A DNA stretch of 64,000 nucleotides from Pantanalinema sp. GBBB05 (GCA_016743235.1 VRZD01000017.1:78798-142797), one strand, 5' to 3'; counted from the first letter of the stretch, positions 25,556 through 34,537 are shown. Notes: generated from the letters alone by a model not told the origin. Made by a program: numbers and translations.

Positions 25556-26458
25556 GTGGTTCAACTGGCGACTAAATCCGACTATCTGATGCGCGAAACG
25601 CTCCTGGGATTGCGCCGGGGCGGTTGGATGAATTGGGCTGCCATTAGCACGATGACGGTGCTGCTGTTTTTGTTTGGGGCTAGTCTTCAAGCCTCCTGGC
25701 AATTGGAAGGCTTAATTAATCAGTTCGGGAGTCAGTTAGAGGTATCGGTTTATCTAGATACGGGGGTGCAGGCGGCTGATCTAAAGCCGGTGATTGCCAC
25801 GTTCCCCGAAGTGGCAGCAGTGCAGGTGGTGCCTAAGGAAAAAGCCTGGGCGTCGCTAGTCAAAGAAATGGGTATGTCGGATATTACCGGAGCTACCAAG
25901 CAACTGGAAGGGAATCCCTTAGTGGATGAGTTGCAGGTGAAAGCGAAGGATTCTGAAGTTGTCCCCAAGTTGGCGCAGAAACTTGCCAAGATGGCGGGCG
26001 TGGATGAGGTGCAGTATGTCGATGAAGCGGTGAAGCAAGTCACCCAACTGAATCAGGGCTTAAGTTGGATGAGTTTAACCGTAATTACCTTACTGACGCT
26101 GACCGCGATCGCGGTGATCACGACAACCATTCGCTTAATTGTGTTAGCCCGTCGCCGCGAGATTGAAGTCATGCAATTAGTGGGTGCGACCACTTCAGCG
26201 ATCTATCTCCCGTTTATTCTGCAAGGTGTCACCTTTGGAGTCACAGGAGCCGCGATCGCCTGGATGCTCCTCAGTACCCTGCAACACTTCTTGAGCAAGC
26301 TATTAACCCGCCAACCAGAATTTGTGCAATTCCTCACTAACGGCTTGCAACTCAGTCCCTTTAAGAGTGTGCTCTTACCGATCGTGCTGTTACTCTTCGG
26401 AGCTTCAGTCGGCGTGATGGGTAGCCTATTTGCCGTCCGCCGGATTGCTGTCCGGTAG
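25556..26458 (+). CDS. ftsX: cell-division permease-like protein FtsX
   Basis: About 300 residues from the GTG at 25556, which has GAGGT upstream; a TTG at 25538 adds six residues. The topology is that of FtsX: one membrane helix near the N-terminus (WAAISTMTVLLFLFGAS), a roughly 100-residue external domain with VYLDTGVQAADLKPVI, KEKAWASLVKEMG and VDELQVKAKD, and then three helices ending in SVGVMGSLFAVRRIAVR. The cytoplasmic segment RRREIEVMQLVGATTSAIYLPF is typical. With the ATPase FtsE it transmits a signal across the membrane to peptidoglycan hydrolases at the septum. ftsE is not in the window. Confidence 0.92.
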   Translation: MVQLATKSDYLMRETLLGLRRGGWMNWAAISTMTVLLFLFGASLQASWQLEGLINQFGSQLEVSVYLDTGVQAADLKPVIATFPEVAAVQVVPKEKAWASLVKEMGMSDITGATKQLEGNPLVDELQVKAKDSEVVPKLAQKLAKMAGVDEVQYVDEAVKQVTQLNQGLSWMSLTVITLLTLTAIAVITTTIRLIVLARRREIEVMQLVGATTSAIYLPFILQGVTFGVTGAAIAWMLLSTLQHFLSKLLTRQPEFVQFLTNGLQLSPFKSVLLPIVLLLFGASVGVMGSLFAVRRIAVR

Positions 26459-26497
26459 GTGCCTTATGACTAGCTAGGTGGAGCAAGCATTAAAGTT

Positions 26498-26788
26498 GTG
26501 TCTCGTAATGATATTGATCGGATTAGGGAGAAGATTCGTCTGCGTCAATACGATATGTCAGCCCATGCGATGGAAGAGATGGCTGAAGATCTACTGACTA
26601 TAGTGGATATAGAGGCAGCAGTTTTGAACGGTCAACTTGTGCGGGTAGAAAAAGATGATCCGCGAGGGACAAGATATGTGATTGAGGGAACTGCCTTTGA
26701 GCAGCAGATTCCTGTGGGTGTAGTTAGGCGGTTTGCTAGTAATGGTCGCTATCTGAATCATCACTGTTTACGAAGTTACTCAGCTTGA
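26498..26788 (+). CDS. DUF4258-family protein, putative toxin
   Basis: A 96-residue protein starting with GTG. The sequence IREKIRLRQYDMSAHAMEEM, IEAAVLNGQLVRVEKDDPRG and TRYVIEGTA is typical of DUF4258, a small RelE/MqsR-like fold family often found next to YgiT-type zinc-finger proteins. The pairing is taken to be a toxin-antitoxin module. The stop codon TGA at 26786-26788 lies beside the ribosome-binding sequence GAGGG of the next gene, so expression is coupled. Toxicity is not shown by sequence. Confidence 0.78.
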   Translation: MSRNDIDRIREKIRLRQYDMSAHAMEEMAEDLLTIVDIEAAVLNGQLVRVEKDDPRGTRYVIEGTAFEQQIPVGVVRRFASNGRYLNHHCLRSYSA

Positions 26789-26799
26789 GGGCTAGCGAC

Positions 26800-27042
26800 A
26801 TGTATGGATATCAATGTGAATATTGTGATGGTACCGTGCAACCTCGCCTGATTAAGCGCGAAGCCTTCAAACACAGAGACGGATTTGTGATTTTGGAAGA
26901 TGTTACGATCGGGGTTTGTGACAACTGTGGCAATCGATACTACTCAGCCGATATTTTGCATACAGTTCATGCCATTGCGACTGGGGCAAAAGCGCCTGAA
27001 AAAACGGAACAGATTCCAGTGACCCATTTAGAATCGGCTTAG
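26800..27042 (+). CDS. YgiT-type zinc finger protein, putative antitoxin
   Basis: An 80-residue protein from the ATG at 26800; the TTG at 26785, overlapping the previous stop, is an alternative. Two CxxC knuckles are clear (YQCEYCDGTV and VCDNCGNRYY), as in the N-terminal zinc domain of the antitoxin MqsA/YgiT. The strand VILEDVTIGVCDNCG and the ADILHTVHAIATG helix are also family-like. The DNA-binding helix-turn-helix of full-length MqsA is missing, as in the short YgiT-type family. It is the natural partner of the DUF4258 gene directly upstream. Confidence 0.82.
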   Translation: MYGYQCEYCDGTVQPRLIKREAFKHRDGFVILEDVTIGVCDNCGNRYYSADILHTVHAIATGAKAPEKTEQIPVTHLESA

Positions 27043-27097
27043 CCTGGTGGCTATGGTAGGGGTTGAGCCTCATGGCTTATGGATCAGGATGCGATCG

Positions 27098-27330
27098 CCC
27101 TGTAACGTCTCAACATTGAACTGCGATCGCTGACATGACGAATTGCCGTCGTAACTTTACGGATGGCTGACAGTGACAATGCGATTGTGGCGGCTGACAA
27201 TCCGATTGGAAGTACCAACAATCATAAGTGCAGCCCTGACAATGCCAATGTGACGGCGGATATTACGGATAGCTGACTCTGACCAGGCGAAGCGATCGCT
27301 CAGCCATCGAATTGTTATGGGCGACGATCG
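27098..27330. repeat. degenerate short repeats in a gene-free stretch
   Basis: The 341 bases between 27043 and 27383 hold no gene. Within them, imperfect units recur: TACGGATGGCTGAC and TACGGATAGCTGAC, and GACAATGCGATTGTGGCGGC beside GACAATGCCAATGTGACGGC, with further CTGACAAT copies and two or three HIP1 octamers. The copies are too divergent and irregular for a CRISPR or a clean tandem array. This looks like a decayed repeat field or spacer. Confidence 0.4.
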
Positions 27331-27383
27331 TATGAGGGTGAGTTAGCATTGAGCCGCAGACTGCCCAGGAGGAATAAAACGTT

Positions 27384-28394
27384 GTGGATCGTGATTCTGA
27401 AGGCTTGATTGGTCGGCATACGTTTGATCTATCGGCATTAATGACGGAACATCCGCCTCAGTTTCGTCATGCCAATAAACAAATCGTCTATCAGATCGCC
27501 TGTCCGCCGGGAACAACCTATACCGGGCAACTGGTGTTCTCGCGGTGGCGACCGATGGTACTCCCTCAAGCGTTCACTCCCGCACCGCATCAAACCCAGA
27601 TTGAGGAACGACAGGGCTACTTTGGCTATGAGCCATCCCCAGAACCAACCGCGATCGAGTGGTATCTGAATTTCGCCGATCCCGATCTGTTTGCTTTCTA
27701 CAGTGGTGGCTTGTTTGCTCAGGATGAAATGCAAGTGGCGGAGCATCCGGCTTTAGCCGCGTTACGAGAGGCGTTGTTAGCGAACCGGATTCAAATAGGG
27801 ACGGTGGAAGATGACCAACCGACGCCGATATTAGTTCGGGGAGTTGAGCGGCGTTGTGCGATCGCCACCAATCCTAATCCCGCCCAAGGGCGACCGTTGG
27901 GACTATACGGCAATCGCTTTGCTAGTGCGAATGCAGCAGCCATCCAACAAGCTACAACGCCATTACAGCCACCGACGATCAGTAATATTCTGGCGATCGC
28001 GGCTCCGTCCGGTGGCTATGGCATGTACCGCCGTCATCAGATTGATTACATTCTGACCACTGCCGTCACTGGATTTACTGCCGTGCGATTAGAGTCGCAG
28101 TTAGTGACTCCAACTCCCGCAGCAATCGTCATTCATACCGGCTATTGGGGCTGTGGAGCCTTTGGCGGTAATCGGGTGCTGATGGCATTGGTGCAACTGC
28201 TTGCGGCTCGGTTAAGTCAGATCGATCGCTTGGTGTTTCATACCAGTGATCCAGCAGGATCGGCTGATCTTGCTAAGGCGCGGCAAATTCTGGAACATGA
28301 TTTGCTGGCAGATGCTGCATCAGTGTCGGTGTCAGATTTAATTGATGCGATCGTAGCGATGAAATTCCAGTGGGGCGTCAGTGATGGCAATTAA
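27384..28394 (+). CDS. PARG-like macrodomain protein
   Basis: A 336-residue protein starting with GTG, preceded by AGGAGGAAT. Two stretches match the poly(ADP-ribose) glycohydrolase superfamily: NFADPDLF...SGGLFAQDEMQVAEHPAL with a QDE triad at 113-115 (PARG has GGG then QEE), and TGYWGCGAFGGNRVLMALVQ at about 250-270, nearly identical to the PARG signature TGNWGCGAFGGD. E115 would be the catalytic glutamate. The glycine-rich loop before QDE is shortened to GGLFA. The N-terminal 90 residues are family-specific. It should bind or hydrolyse ADP-ribose or a derivative, but no ADP-ribosyltransferase is adjacent. Confidence 0.75.
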   Translation: MDRDSEGLIGRHTFDLSALMTEHPPQFRHANKQIVYQIACPPGTTYTGQLVFSRWRPMVLPQAFTPAPHQTQIEERQGYFGYEPSPEPTAIEWYLNFADPDLFAFYSGGLFAQDEMQVAEHPALAALREALLANRIQIGTVEDDQPTPILVRGVERRCAIATNPNPAQGRPLGLYGNRFASANAAAIQQATTPLQPPTISNILAIAAPSGGYGMYRRHQIDYILTTAVTGFTAVRLESQLVTPTPAAIVIHTGYWGCGAFGGNRVLMALVQLLAARLSQIDRLVFHTSDPAGSADLAKARQILEHDLLADAASVSVSDLIDAIVAMKFQWGVSDGN

Positions 28395-28400
28395 GCCCAT

Positions 28401-28745
28401 TTAGACATGGGACTTGTCACTAAATATCAGGTAAGCCGCCCCGGCTAATAACATTGCCGCAAAGAAATAATTCCGGGTGACAGGCACTTTCATGTAAGTC
28501 ACACTAAATCCGGCAAACACAACCATCGTAATCACTTCCTGTAACACCTTCAGTTGGGGCAAGTTGAAGTATTGCGCCCCAATCCGATTCGCTGGCACTT
28601 GAAAACAATATTCCAGAAACGCGATCGCCCAACTCACCCCGATCGCGATCCAAATCGGCGCCGTTTTCAAATCCTTCAGGTGTCCGTACCAGGCAAAGGT
28701 CATGAAGATATTGGAAATGAACAGCAGAATAATCGGTCGCAACAT
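28401..28745 (-). CDS. DUF486 / DMT-like small membrane protein
   Basis: A 114-residue protein with four hydrophobic segments (about residues 3-20, 30-47, 68-85 and 92-108). The sequence IFMTFAWYGHLK, WAIAFLEYCFQVPANRIG and LPQLKVLQEVITMVVFAGFS is the conserved core of DUF486, half-size drug/metabolite-transporter-like proteins. Four-helix proteins of this kind may work as dimers, but no substrate is known. It is convergent with the PARG-like gene, with a six-base gap. Confidence 0.85.
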   Translation of the reverse strand: MLRPIILLFISNIFMTFAWYGHLKDLKTAPIWIAIGVSWAIAFLEYCFQVPANRIGAQYFNLPQLKVLQEVITMVVFAGFSVTYMKVPVTRNYFFAAMLLAGAAYLIFSDKSHV

Positions 28746-28920
28746 GAACTGAATAGTAAATTGCAGACCGTGAGTCTGCCATATTTAGTGGCAACTGAAC
28801 AGTAGCCTTAGATAGAGATTAAATCCAGAACGATTGCCAAAAAGGGTGGGTATGCTATCAAATAGCGCCGATTAACATCTTGGGATCGTTAATGCCATCA
28901 GTTCATTAAGGTAGGGCAGC

Positions 28921-30087
28921 ATGAGTCAGTCTGGCGGGTTGCGACAACAAGCGAAGCAGGGCAATCCAGACGCGATCGAAACCCTACTGAATCAGGTGCT
29001 GCTGCATAAGCAAATGACCACGCATGTCAGCTTAGAAGATAGCTGGCTGCACATTGCCTTGCACTGCGCCCTCGATCCCGATCTGCAAACGGCCCTGATC
29101 TTGATCGATCGCGAACTTTCTCGCCTCAACTCTCCCTTAATTCACCGCATCCGCATCGAAGCCGACAGCAACCAACAGGCATTAGAGTGGAGCCAAGAAT
29201 TTGACCTGGGCACCTATGCTCAGGTTGGCAATACACCTGCCATTGTGCGCGATCACTCCTCCATTTCCCCCGCTCCCCATCCTCCTGATCTCCCCCATCC
29301 CCCTCATTCCTCCCCTGCCCAAACAACCAGCTTATCTCCCCTCAAAATCAGCAACCAGGGATTAAATGCTGTAGTCGTTGGATTTCTATTGGCGATTGTC
29401 TTAATCAATGTGGGCTTCCTGCGGGTGATATTTTATGGCTTCAATGTGTTGGTGCATGAACTCGGTCATGCCATAACGCATTGGTTATTTGGTCGCCCCG
29501 CCATTCCCAGTGTGAATATTCTGTTTGGGGGTGGCGTTACGCTCACCTTTGGTCAATCGGCACTAGTACTCGCTTTGATCTACGCTGGAATTAGCTACCT
29601 GTTTTACCGATCGCGCCACTATCCCCGCGTCCTGGGCGTTCTAACTGGCTTTACACTCCTCTATACCCTCTGTTTATTGACTAGTTTGAACATGATCCTG
29701 TCAATCTTCATGGGCAAAGGCATGGAAGCGATCGCGATCGGTGTCTGTTTGTATCTCGCTATCAGTGGGTACTACTGTCGCTTTGCAGGCGATCGGGCGA
29801 TCTATGCCATGTTAGGCTTCTACACGTTCTTTTCCGGCTTACAGTTTTCCTGGCAACTGATCCGGGATGCCGATTACCGCACCAACTATGAAGAGGGCAT
29901 TGGCGGCGGCGCGATCGACAATGACTTTGTCATCCTAGCAACCCAATACTTCCATGTAGACTTAGCGGTGATTGCTACATTCTTCCTGTTCTGTTGTCTA
30001 CTGGCTCCCGCGATCGCCCTTCTGCTCTACCGCTACGAACGGTGGTGGGTCAACGGCATTCAACAGCTGTTTGCGGTGAAACAGTAA
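28921..30087 (+). CDS. M50-like membrane metalloprotease (HELGH)
   Basis: A 388-residue protein. Residues 1-100 are a helical soluble region, followed by a Pro/Ser/His-rich linker (about 115-145). The membrane domain begins at about 155 with six to seven hydrophobic segments. The zinc-binding motif HELGHAITHW lies in the first or second membrane segment (around residues 180-189), as in site-2 proteases. A NPDG-type second motif of M50 enzymes is not evident, and IDNDFVIL (about 335) could supply the third ligand, but this is uncertain. Substrate unknown. The gene is convergent with secA across a shared terminator. Confidence 0.7.
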   Translation: MSQSGGLRQQAKQGNPDAIETLLNQVLLHKQMTTHVSLEDSWLHIALHCALDPDLQTALILIDRELSRLNSPLIHRIRIEADSNQQALEWSQEFDLGTYAQVGNTPAIVRDHSSISPAPHPPDLPHPPHSSPAQTTSLSPLKISNQGLNAVVVGFLLAIVLINVGFLRVIFYGFNVLVHELGHAITHWLFGRPAIPSVNILFGGGVTLTFGQSALVLALIYAGISYLFYRSRHYPRVLGVLTGFTLLYTLCLLTSLNMILSIFMGKGMEAIAIGVCLYLAISGYYCRFAGDRAIYAMLGFYTFFSGLQFSWQLIRDADYRTNYEEGIGGGAIDNDFVILATQYFHVDLAVIATFFLFCCLLAPAIALLLYRYERWWVNGIQQLFAVKQ

Positions 30088-30107
30088 GTTCACTCTATAC
30101 ACATAGC

Positions 30108-30133
30108 AAAAAGGGCGATCATGCGATCGCCCC
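30108..30133 (-). terminator. intrinsic terminator of secA
   Basis: GGGCGATC (30113-30120) pairs with GATCGCCC (30125-30132) over a four-base loop, and AAAAA at 30108-30112 becomes a T5 tract on the minus strand. This ends the minus-strand secA transcript. The stem is built from a HIP1 octamer, a common cyanobacterial arrangement. It may also act on the plus-strand M50-like gene. Confidence 0.75.
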
Positions 30134-30166
30134 TCTACTATTGCTCAGACTGAATTCCGAATCGGG

Positions 30167-32989
30167 TTAGTATTCCTCAACTTCAATTTCTTCATCTAAC
30201 CCAGCACCGGCCGTAGCCGCCGGAGCGGTTGGCGCCAGTTGCGGTTGGAATTGGAACAGAGAGTAGACAACATTCCGACGAATATCCGTCATCATCTCCA
30301 GGAAGAGTTCGTACCCTTCGCTCTTATATTCGATCAGCGGATCCTTCTGTCCATACCCGCGCAGACCTACGGACTCCCGCAGGGCATCCATTTGTTGCAG
30401 GTGTTCGCGCCACAGGGTATCAATCTGTTGCAAGATAAAGAACCGTTCGGCTTGCCGCATTAATCCCGGTTGCAGCTGATCAATTTGGGCTTCCTTCAGG
30501 TCATAGGCAATCCGGACTTGCTCATGCAAGAAACTCTTAATTTCCCCAACGGTCAAATCTTCGAGTTGCTTGGGTTCCATGTCTTCCAGCAGGTAAACAA
30601 ACTCCTTCACCTTGCCGACTAACTTATCCAGTTCCCATTCTTCCGCTGGTAGATCGGGATTAATGTATGCCGTGACAATGTCATCCATTGTTTGTTCGGC
30701 GTATTTAATCACCTGTTCCTTCAGATCCTGACCTTCCAGTACTCGCCGCCGTTCGGCATAAATGGCGCGTCGCTGGTTGTTCATGACCTCGTCATACTCG
30801 AACACCTGTTTCCGGATGTCGTAGTAGTAAGTTTCAACCTTCTTCTGGGCTCCTTCCAGCGATCGCGTCAACATCCCCGACTCGATCGGCATATCTTCTT
30901 CGACGCGGAACATTTCCATCATGCCCGCCACGCGATCGCCACCAAAGATCCGCAGCAGATTATCTTGCAAGCTGAGGAAAAACTTGGTCGAACCGGGGTC
31001 ACCTTGCCGTCCTGCCCGACCGCGCAATTGGTTATCGATCCGGCGAGATTCGTGCCGCTCTGTGCCTATCACGTGCAATCCACCTAACTGCACGACCTCT
31101 TCATGTTCCCGTTTGGTGAAGGCTTCGTACTCTTCCCGCACTCGGTTATAGACTTCCCGCAGCTTTTGAATCACCGGATCGTCTGTTGGCGCTTTTTCCG
31201 AGGCGACCGCCACCCGATCTTCCGCTTCCAATTCTGGTAGCGATCGTTCACCGTACTGTTTCACGGCAAAATCTACCGCATCCTTGAGCAGCTTTTCAGT
31301 TTCTTTCGAGAGTTGGGTCGGATAAATCTGAGGCGATGCTTTCCAGGTCTTGACTTTCTTGCCAGGGGTGAACCCTTCTCCACCGCTTCGCTTACCCACA
31401 CCGGGAACGCCCGTTACTCCAAACTCATCTTCGTCTTCCGGTTGGACAATCCGGGGCATGAAATATTCCCGCAGTTTCAACCGCGCCATGTAATCAGCAT
31501 TACCACCCAGGATGATGTCTGTACCTCGACCTGCCATATTCGTGGCGATCGTCACGGCTCCCTTCCGTCCAGCTTGGGCGATGATTTCTGATTCCCGCTC
31601 CACGTTTTCCGGTTTAGCGTTCAGCAGATTATGAGGAATCTTGCGTTCATGCAACAAGCGCGACAACAATTCTGATTTCTCGACGCTGGTTGTGCCTACG
31701 AGTACCGGGCGACCGAGTTCGTGCATCTCCCGGCATTCATTCGCGATCGACTTCCACTTCCCAGACTCCTGTTTGTAGACCACATCGGATAAATCGCGGC
31801 GAACGTTTGTCCGGTTGGTAGGAATCGTGGTGACTTCCAGGTTATAAATCTTGCCAAATTCTGCTTCTTCCGTCTTCGCGGTTCCTGTCATCCCCGCTAG
31901 TTTGGGATACAGCAGGAAGAAGTTTTGATAGGTAATCGTGGCTAGGGTTTGGGTTTCCGGTTGAATTTCGGTGCCTTCCTTTGCTTCGATCGCTTGGTGT
32001 AACCCATCACTCCAGCGGCGACCCGGCATTACCCGTCCGGTAAACTCATCCACAATCACAATTTCGTTATTGCGGACAATGTAGTTCACATCCAGAATAA
32101 ATAGTTCTTTGGCTTTGATCGCGTTAAAAACGTAGTGCGCCCAGGGATCTTTTGGGTCAAACAGATCAGTCACTTCCAGCATCTGTTCAGCGCGAATAAA
32201 GCCCTCGTCGGTCAGCAAGACATTGCGCTGCTTCTCGTCTACTTCGTAGTGTTCTTCTTTGTTCAGGGCATTAGCAATTTGCGCCGCGCGGGTATACTTC
32301 TCACTCGGACGCTCGACCTGACCAGAGATAATCAGCGGAGTCCGGGCTTCATCAATTAGCACCGAGTCCACTTCGTCAATCACACAATAGTTGAACGGAC
32401 GTTGCACCACATCTGACATGGAGGTGGCCATGTTGTCCCGCAGATAATCAAACCCAAGTTCGCTGTTCGTCCCGTAGGTAACATCACAGTCATAGTTCCG
32501 CTTCCGCTCGGCGGGAGTCATGCTCTGCTGAATTAGCCCGACACTGAGTCCTAAAAAGCGGTGAACCTGCCCCATCCATTCGGCGTCCCGGCGGGCCAGG
32601 TAATCGTTCACGGTAACGACATGTACCCCTTTCCCACTAATGGCATTCAGGTAAGCCGGGAGGGTAGATACCAGGGTTTTTCCTTCCCCCGTTTTCATCT
32701 CGGCAATCTGTCCATCATGCAGAATCATGCCACCCAGGATTTGCACATCAAAGTGGCGCATCCCCAACACCCGTCGAGCCGCTTCCCGTACCACGGCAAA
32801 GGCCTCCGGCAAGATGTCATCCAAAGATTCGCCTTTTTCCAGCCGCTGCCTGAACTCTGCTGTTTTGCCTTGTAGTTCCTGATCGGACAAAGGCTGAATG
32901 TCCTGTTCTAAAAGGGCAACTTCAGCCACGAGCGGTTGATACTTTTTGAGCTTACGTGTGTTGGGATCACCCAGCAGAGTCTTGAGCAT
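30167..32989 (-). CDS. secA: preprotein translocase ATPase SecA
   Basis: A 940-residue protein from the ATG at 32989 (MLKTLLGDPNTRKLKKYQP); an upstream in-frame start would add 40 non-conserved residues. It drives unfolded preproteins through SecYEG, and in cyanobacteria serves both the plasma and thylakoid membranes. Motifs in order: MKTGEGKTLVSTLPAYL (Walker A), IDEVDSVLIDEARTPLIISG (Walker B), LVGTTSVEKSELLS, TNMAGRGTDIILGGN and QLRGRAGRQGDPGSTKFF. An insertion of about 75 residues (about 525-600) sits in the second nucleotide-binding region, as in cyanobacterial SecA. The C-terminus is acidic and lacks the zinc-binding SEC-C motif, also normal for this group. Confidence 0.97.
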   Translation of the reverse strand: MLKTLLGDPNTRKLKKYQPLVAEVALLEQDIQPLSDQELQGKTAEFRQRLEKGESLDDILPEAFAVVREAARRVLGMRHFDVQILGGMILHDGQIAEMKTGEGKTLVSTLPAYLNAISGKGVHVVTVNDYLARRDAEWMGQVHRFLGLSVGLIQQSMTPAERKRNYDCDVTYGTNSELGFDYLRDNMATSMSDVVQRPFNYCVIDEVDSVLIDEARTPLIISGQVERPSEKYTRAAQIANALNKEEHYEVDEKQRNVLLTDEGFIRAEQMLEVTDLFDPKDPWAHYVFNAIKAKELFILDVNYIVRNNEIVIVDEFTGRVMPGRRWSDGLHQAIEAKEGTEIQPETQTLATITYQNFFLLYPKLAGMTGTAKTEEAEFGKIYNLEVTTIPTNRTNVRRDLSDVVYKQESGKWKSIANECREMHELGRPVLVGTTSVEKSELLSRLLHERKIPHNLLNAKPENVERESEIIAQAGRKGAVTIATNMAGRGTDIILGGNADYMARLKLREYFMPRIVQPEDEDEFGVTGVPGVGKRSGGEGFTPGKKVKTWKASPQIYPTQLSKETEKLLKDAVDFAVKQYGERSLPELEAEDRVAVASEKAPTDDPVIQKLREVYNRVREEYEAFTKREHEEVVQLGGLHVIGTERHESRRIDNQLRGRAGRQGDPGSTKFFLSLQDNLLRIFGGDRVAGMMEMFRVEEDMPIESGMLTRSLEGAQKKVETYYYDIRKQVFEYDEVMNNQRRAIYAERRRVLEGQDLKEQVIKYAEQTMDDIVTAYINPDLPAEEWELDKLVGKVKEFVYLLEDMEPKQLEDLTVGEIKSFLHEQVRIAYDLKEAQIDQLQPGLMRQAERFFILQQIDTLWREHLQQMDALRESVGLRGYGQKDPLIEYKSEGYELFLEMMTDIRRNVVYSLFQFQPQLAPTAPAATAGAGLDEEIEVEEY

Positions 32990-33144
32990 GGTATTGAAAT
33001 AACAGGATTTAGTCTCGAACAGGAATAATTGATGCAGTCGGATGCTAGTTAAATCAGGTCGTTGCCGCTTAACTGGGCTGACTGACCCAAAGTAACTTAA
33101 TCCTATCACTTTGACTCAAAGGGGTTCGGGTATGGTTAACCCTA

Positions 33145-33807
33145 CTACGGGGCATCTTGCCACTCACTGGTCAAACTGCGGAAATTATACTGCTTGGCTC
33201 CCGGATGGCAGGAAACACAACTATTAAGGCTTACCCGTTCCGGAAACTTCACTTTAGGGTGCAGGATTTTGAAATACCGCGACTGATAGAGGCGATAGGG
33301 TAATTCCTCTTCGGCAGCTTGAGGACGAGAATAATCGCGCAAATAATTCCAAAGAACCTGGATTTCTGGTGCTCCCAGGGGGCGGATTTCAGCACCATAG
33401 TGTTGGGGATCGGTAATCAATTGTCGCCAGGTTTCCGAAGGCATTGTTCCAGGCGGAATGCCAACGTGGCAAGTCGCACAGTTCTCTAGGTACAACTTTT
33501 GTCCTGCTTGGTACCGTTCTGGCACGACATCGATCGTCCCGATGGTTGGCTGATTGCCCACCGGGGTGGTTTGCAGTAATTCGGCAGGACTGGGAGCGGT
33601 AGGAGCCTGGGCAATTACTGATATTGGGTTAGGAGTGGTAGCCTGGGCTAACCCGATGCCCCAACACAAACTCCAAAGTAGTAATAAAATTAGTAGCACC
33701 AGTACCGATCGCGGTCGTTTGCGGCGACCCGAATTTTGGCTCAGTTCTACAGGCAATAACCGAGAATCGGAGTCTGGAGAAGGGTGGGACATAGCAATAG
33801 AAAACAA
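33145..33807 (-). CDS. membrane-anchored dihaem cytochrome c
   Basis: A 220-residue protein (an ATG five codons in is a possible start). A hydrophobic segment at about 34-55 (SVLVLLILLLLWSLCWG) serves as signal anchor. Two c-type haem sites are present: CATCH (C110, C113, H114) and CVSCH (C197, C200, H201). The region between contains the VPERYQAGQKLYLENC start and WNYLRDYSRPQ. Dihaem cytochromes of this sort are annotated in cyanobacteria without a fixed role in electron transfer. Axial methionine ligands cannot be assigned with certainty. It lies upstream of secA on the same strand. Confidence 0.87.
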   Translation of the reverse strand: MFSIAMSHPSPDSDSRLLPVELSQNSGRRKRPRSVLVLLILLLLWSLCWGIGLAQATTPNPISVIAQAPTAPSPAELLQTTPVGNQPTIGTIDVVPERYQAGQKLYLENCATCHVGIPPGTMPSETWRQLITDPQHYGAEIRPLGAPEIQVLWNYLRDYSRPQAAEEELPYRLYQSRYFKILHPKVKFPERVSLNSCVSCHPGAKQYNFRSLTSEWQDAP

Positions 33808-34057
33808 ACTTGAGTAAAGGTCTGTGCGTTGGATGACGGAACGATCGCAGAAATAGTGCCAAGAATGTATTGTAGTCAGTCGTTGACAATCGCGAAAATG
33901 CGAGTGGTGTGATCAGTCCGATGAAAGCGGATATACAGCCAACCATCGATGATATTGATTCTGATGATGGGGCGCAATTCATGCCATGAGTCGATCGCGC
34001 TCTGGCGGTGACTGGTCTATGGTGATATTGCAGATATTTACTCATTCATTCGGTGGG

Positions 34058-34534
34058 ATGGGCATGGACTGTCGTCATATTCAGTTTTGTGAGCAAGTAG
34101 AACAGGTAGACCTGCATCAGCTTCAGGCATTGTTTCGAATGGCTGCCTTCTGGGCAAAGGATCGGCGACTAGATGATCTAGCGGTCGCGATCGCGAATAG
34201 TGCCCCGGTGATTAGTGTCTGGGATAGACAACAGCTGATTGGGTTTGCCAGAGCTACCTCGGATGGGGTTTACCGCGCCACCATTTGGGATGTGGTAATT
34301 CATCCGGATTATCAGGGGGCTGGCTTGGGACGCAAATTGGTCCAAACGGTACTTAGCCACCCCAAAGTTAACCGTGTGGAGCGAGTGTATCTGATGACTA
34401 CCCATCAGCAATCGTTTTATACTCGCATCGGGTTTGAAGAGAATCGCAGTACAACTATGGTGTTACATAACCAGCCGATCTCAGTCACTTGCACACTGCG
34501 TGAGGAACTGGAAGCGGCGATCGGTAATTATTAG
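34058..34534 (+). CDS. GNAT-family N-acetyltransferase
   Basis: A 158-residue protein from the ATG at 34058; an upstream in-frame start at 33986 gives 24 non-conserved residues. It has the acetyl-CoA-binding GNAT core: LIGFARATSDG, TIWDVVIHPDYQGAGLGRKL (the pyrophosphate loop) and VYLMTTHQQSFYTRIGF. The acceptor amine is unknown. It resembles the small GNAT proteins shared by cyanobacteria and plastids (NSI/SNAT-like), but that is from memory of the motif only. It stands alone, convergent with the degenerate kinase gene. Confidence 0.85.
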   Translation: MGMDCRHIQFCEQVEQVDLHQLQALFRMAAFWAKDRRLDDLAVAIANSAPVISVWDRQQLIGFARATSDGVYRATIWDVVIHPDYQGAGLGRKLVQTVLSHPKVNRVERVYLMTTHQQSFYTRIGFEENRSTTMVLHNQPISVTCTLREELEAAIGNY

Positions 34535-34537
34535 TTG

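Noticed and set aside
27098..27330. CRISPR array
   Set aside because: Units are irregular, differ in length and sequence, and have no constant spacer; no cas genes occur in the window.
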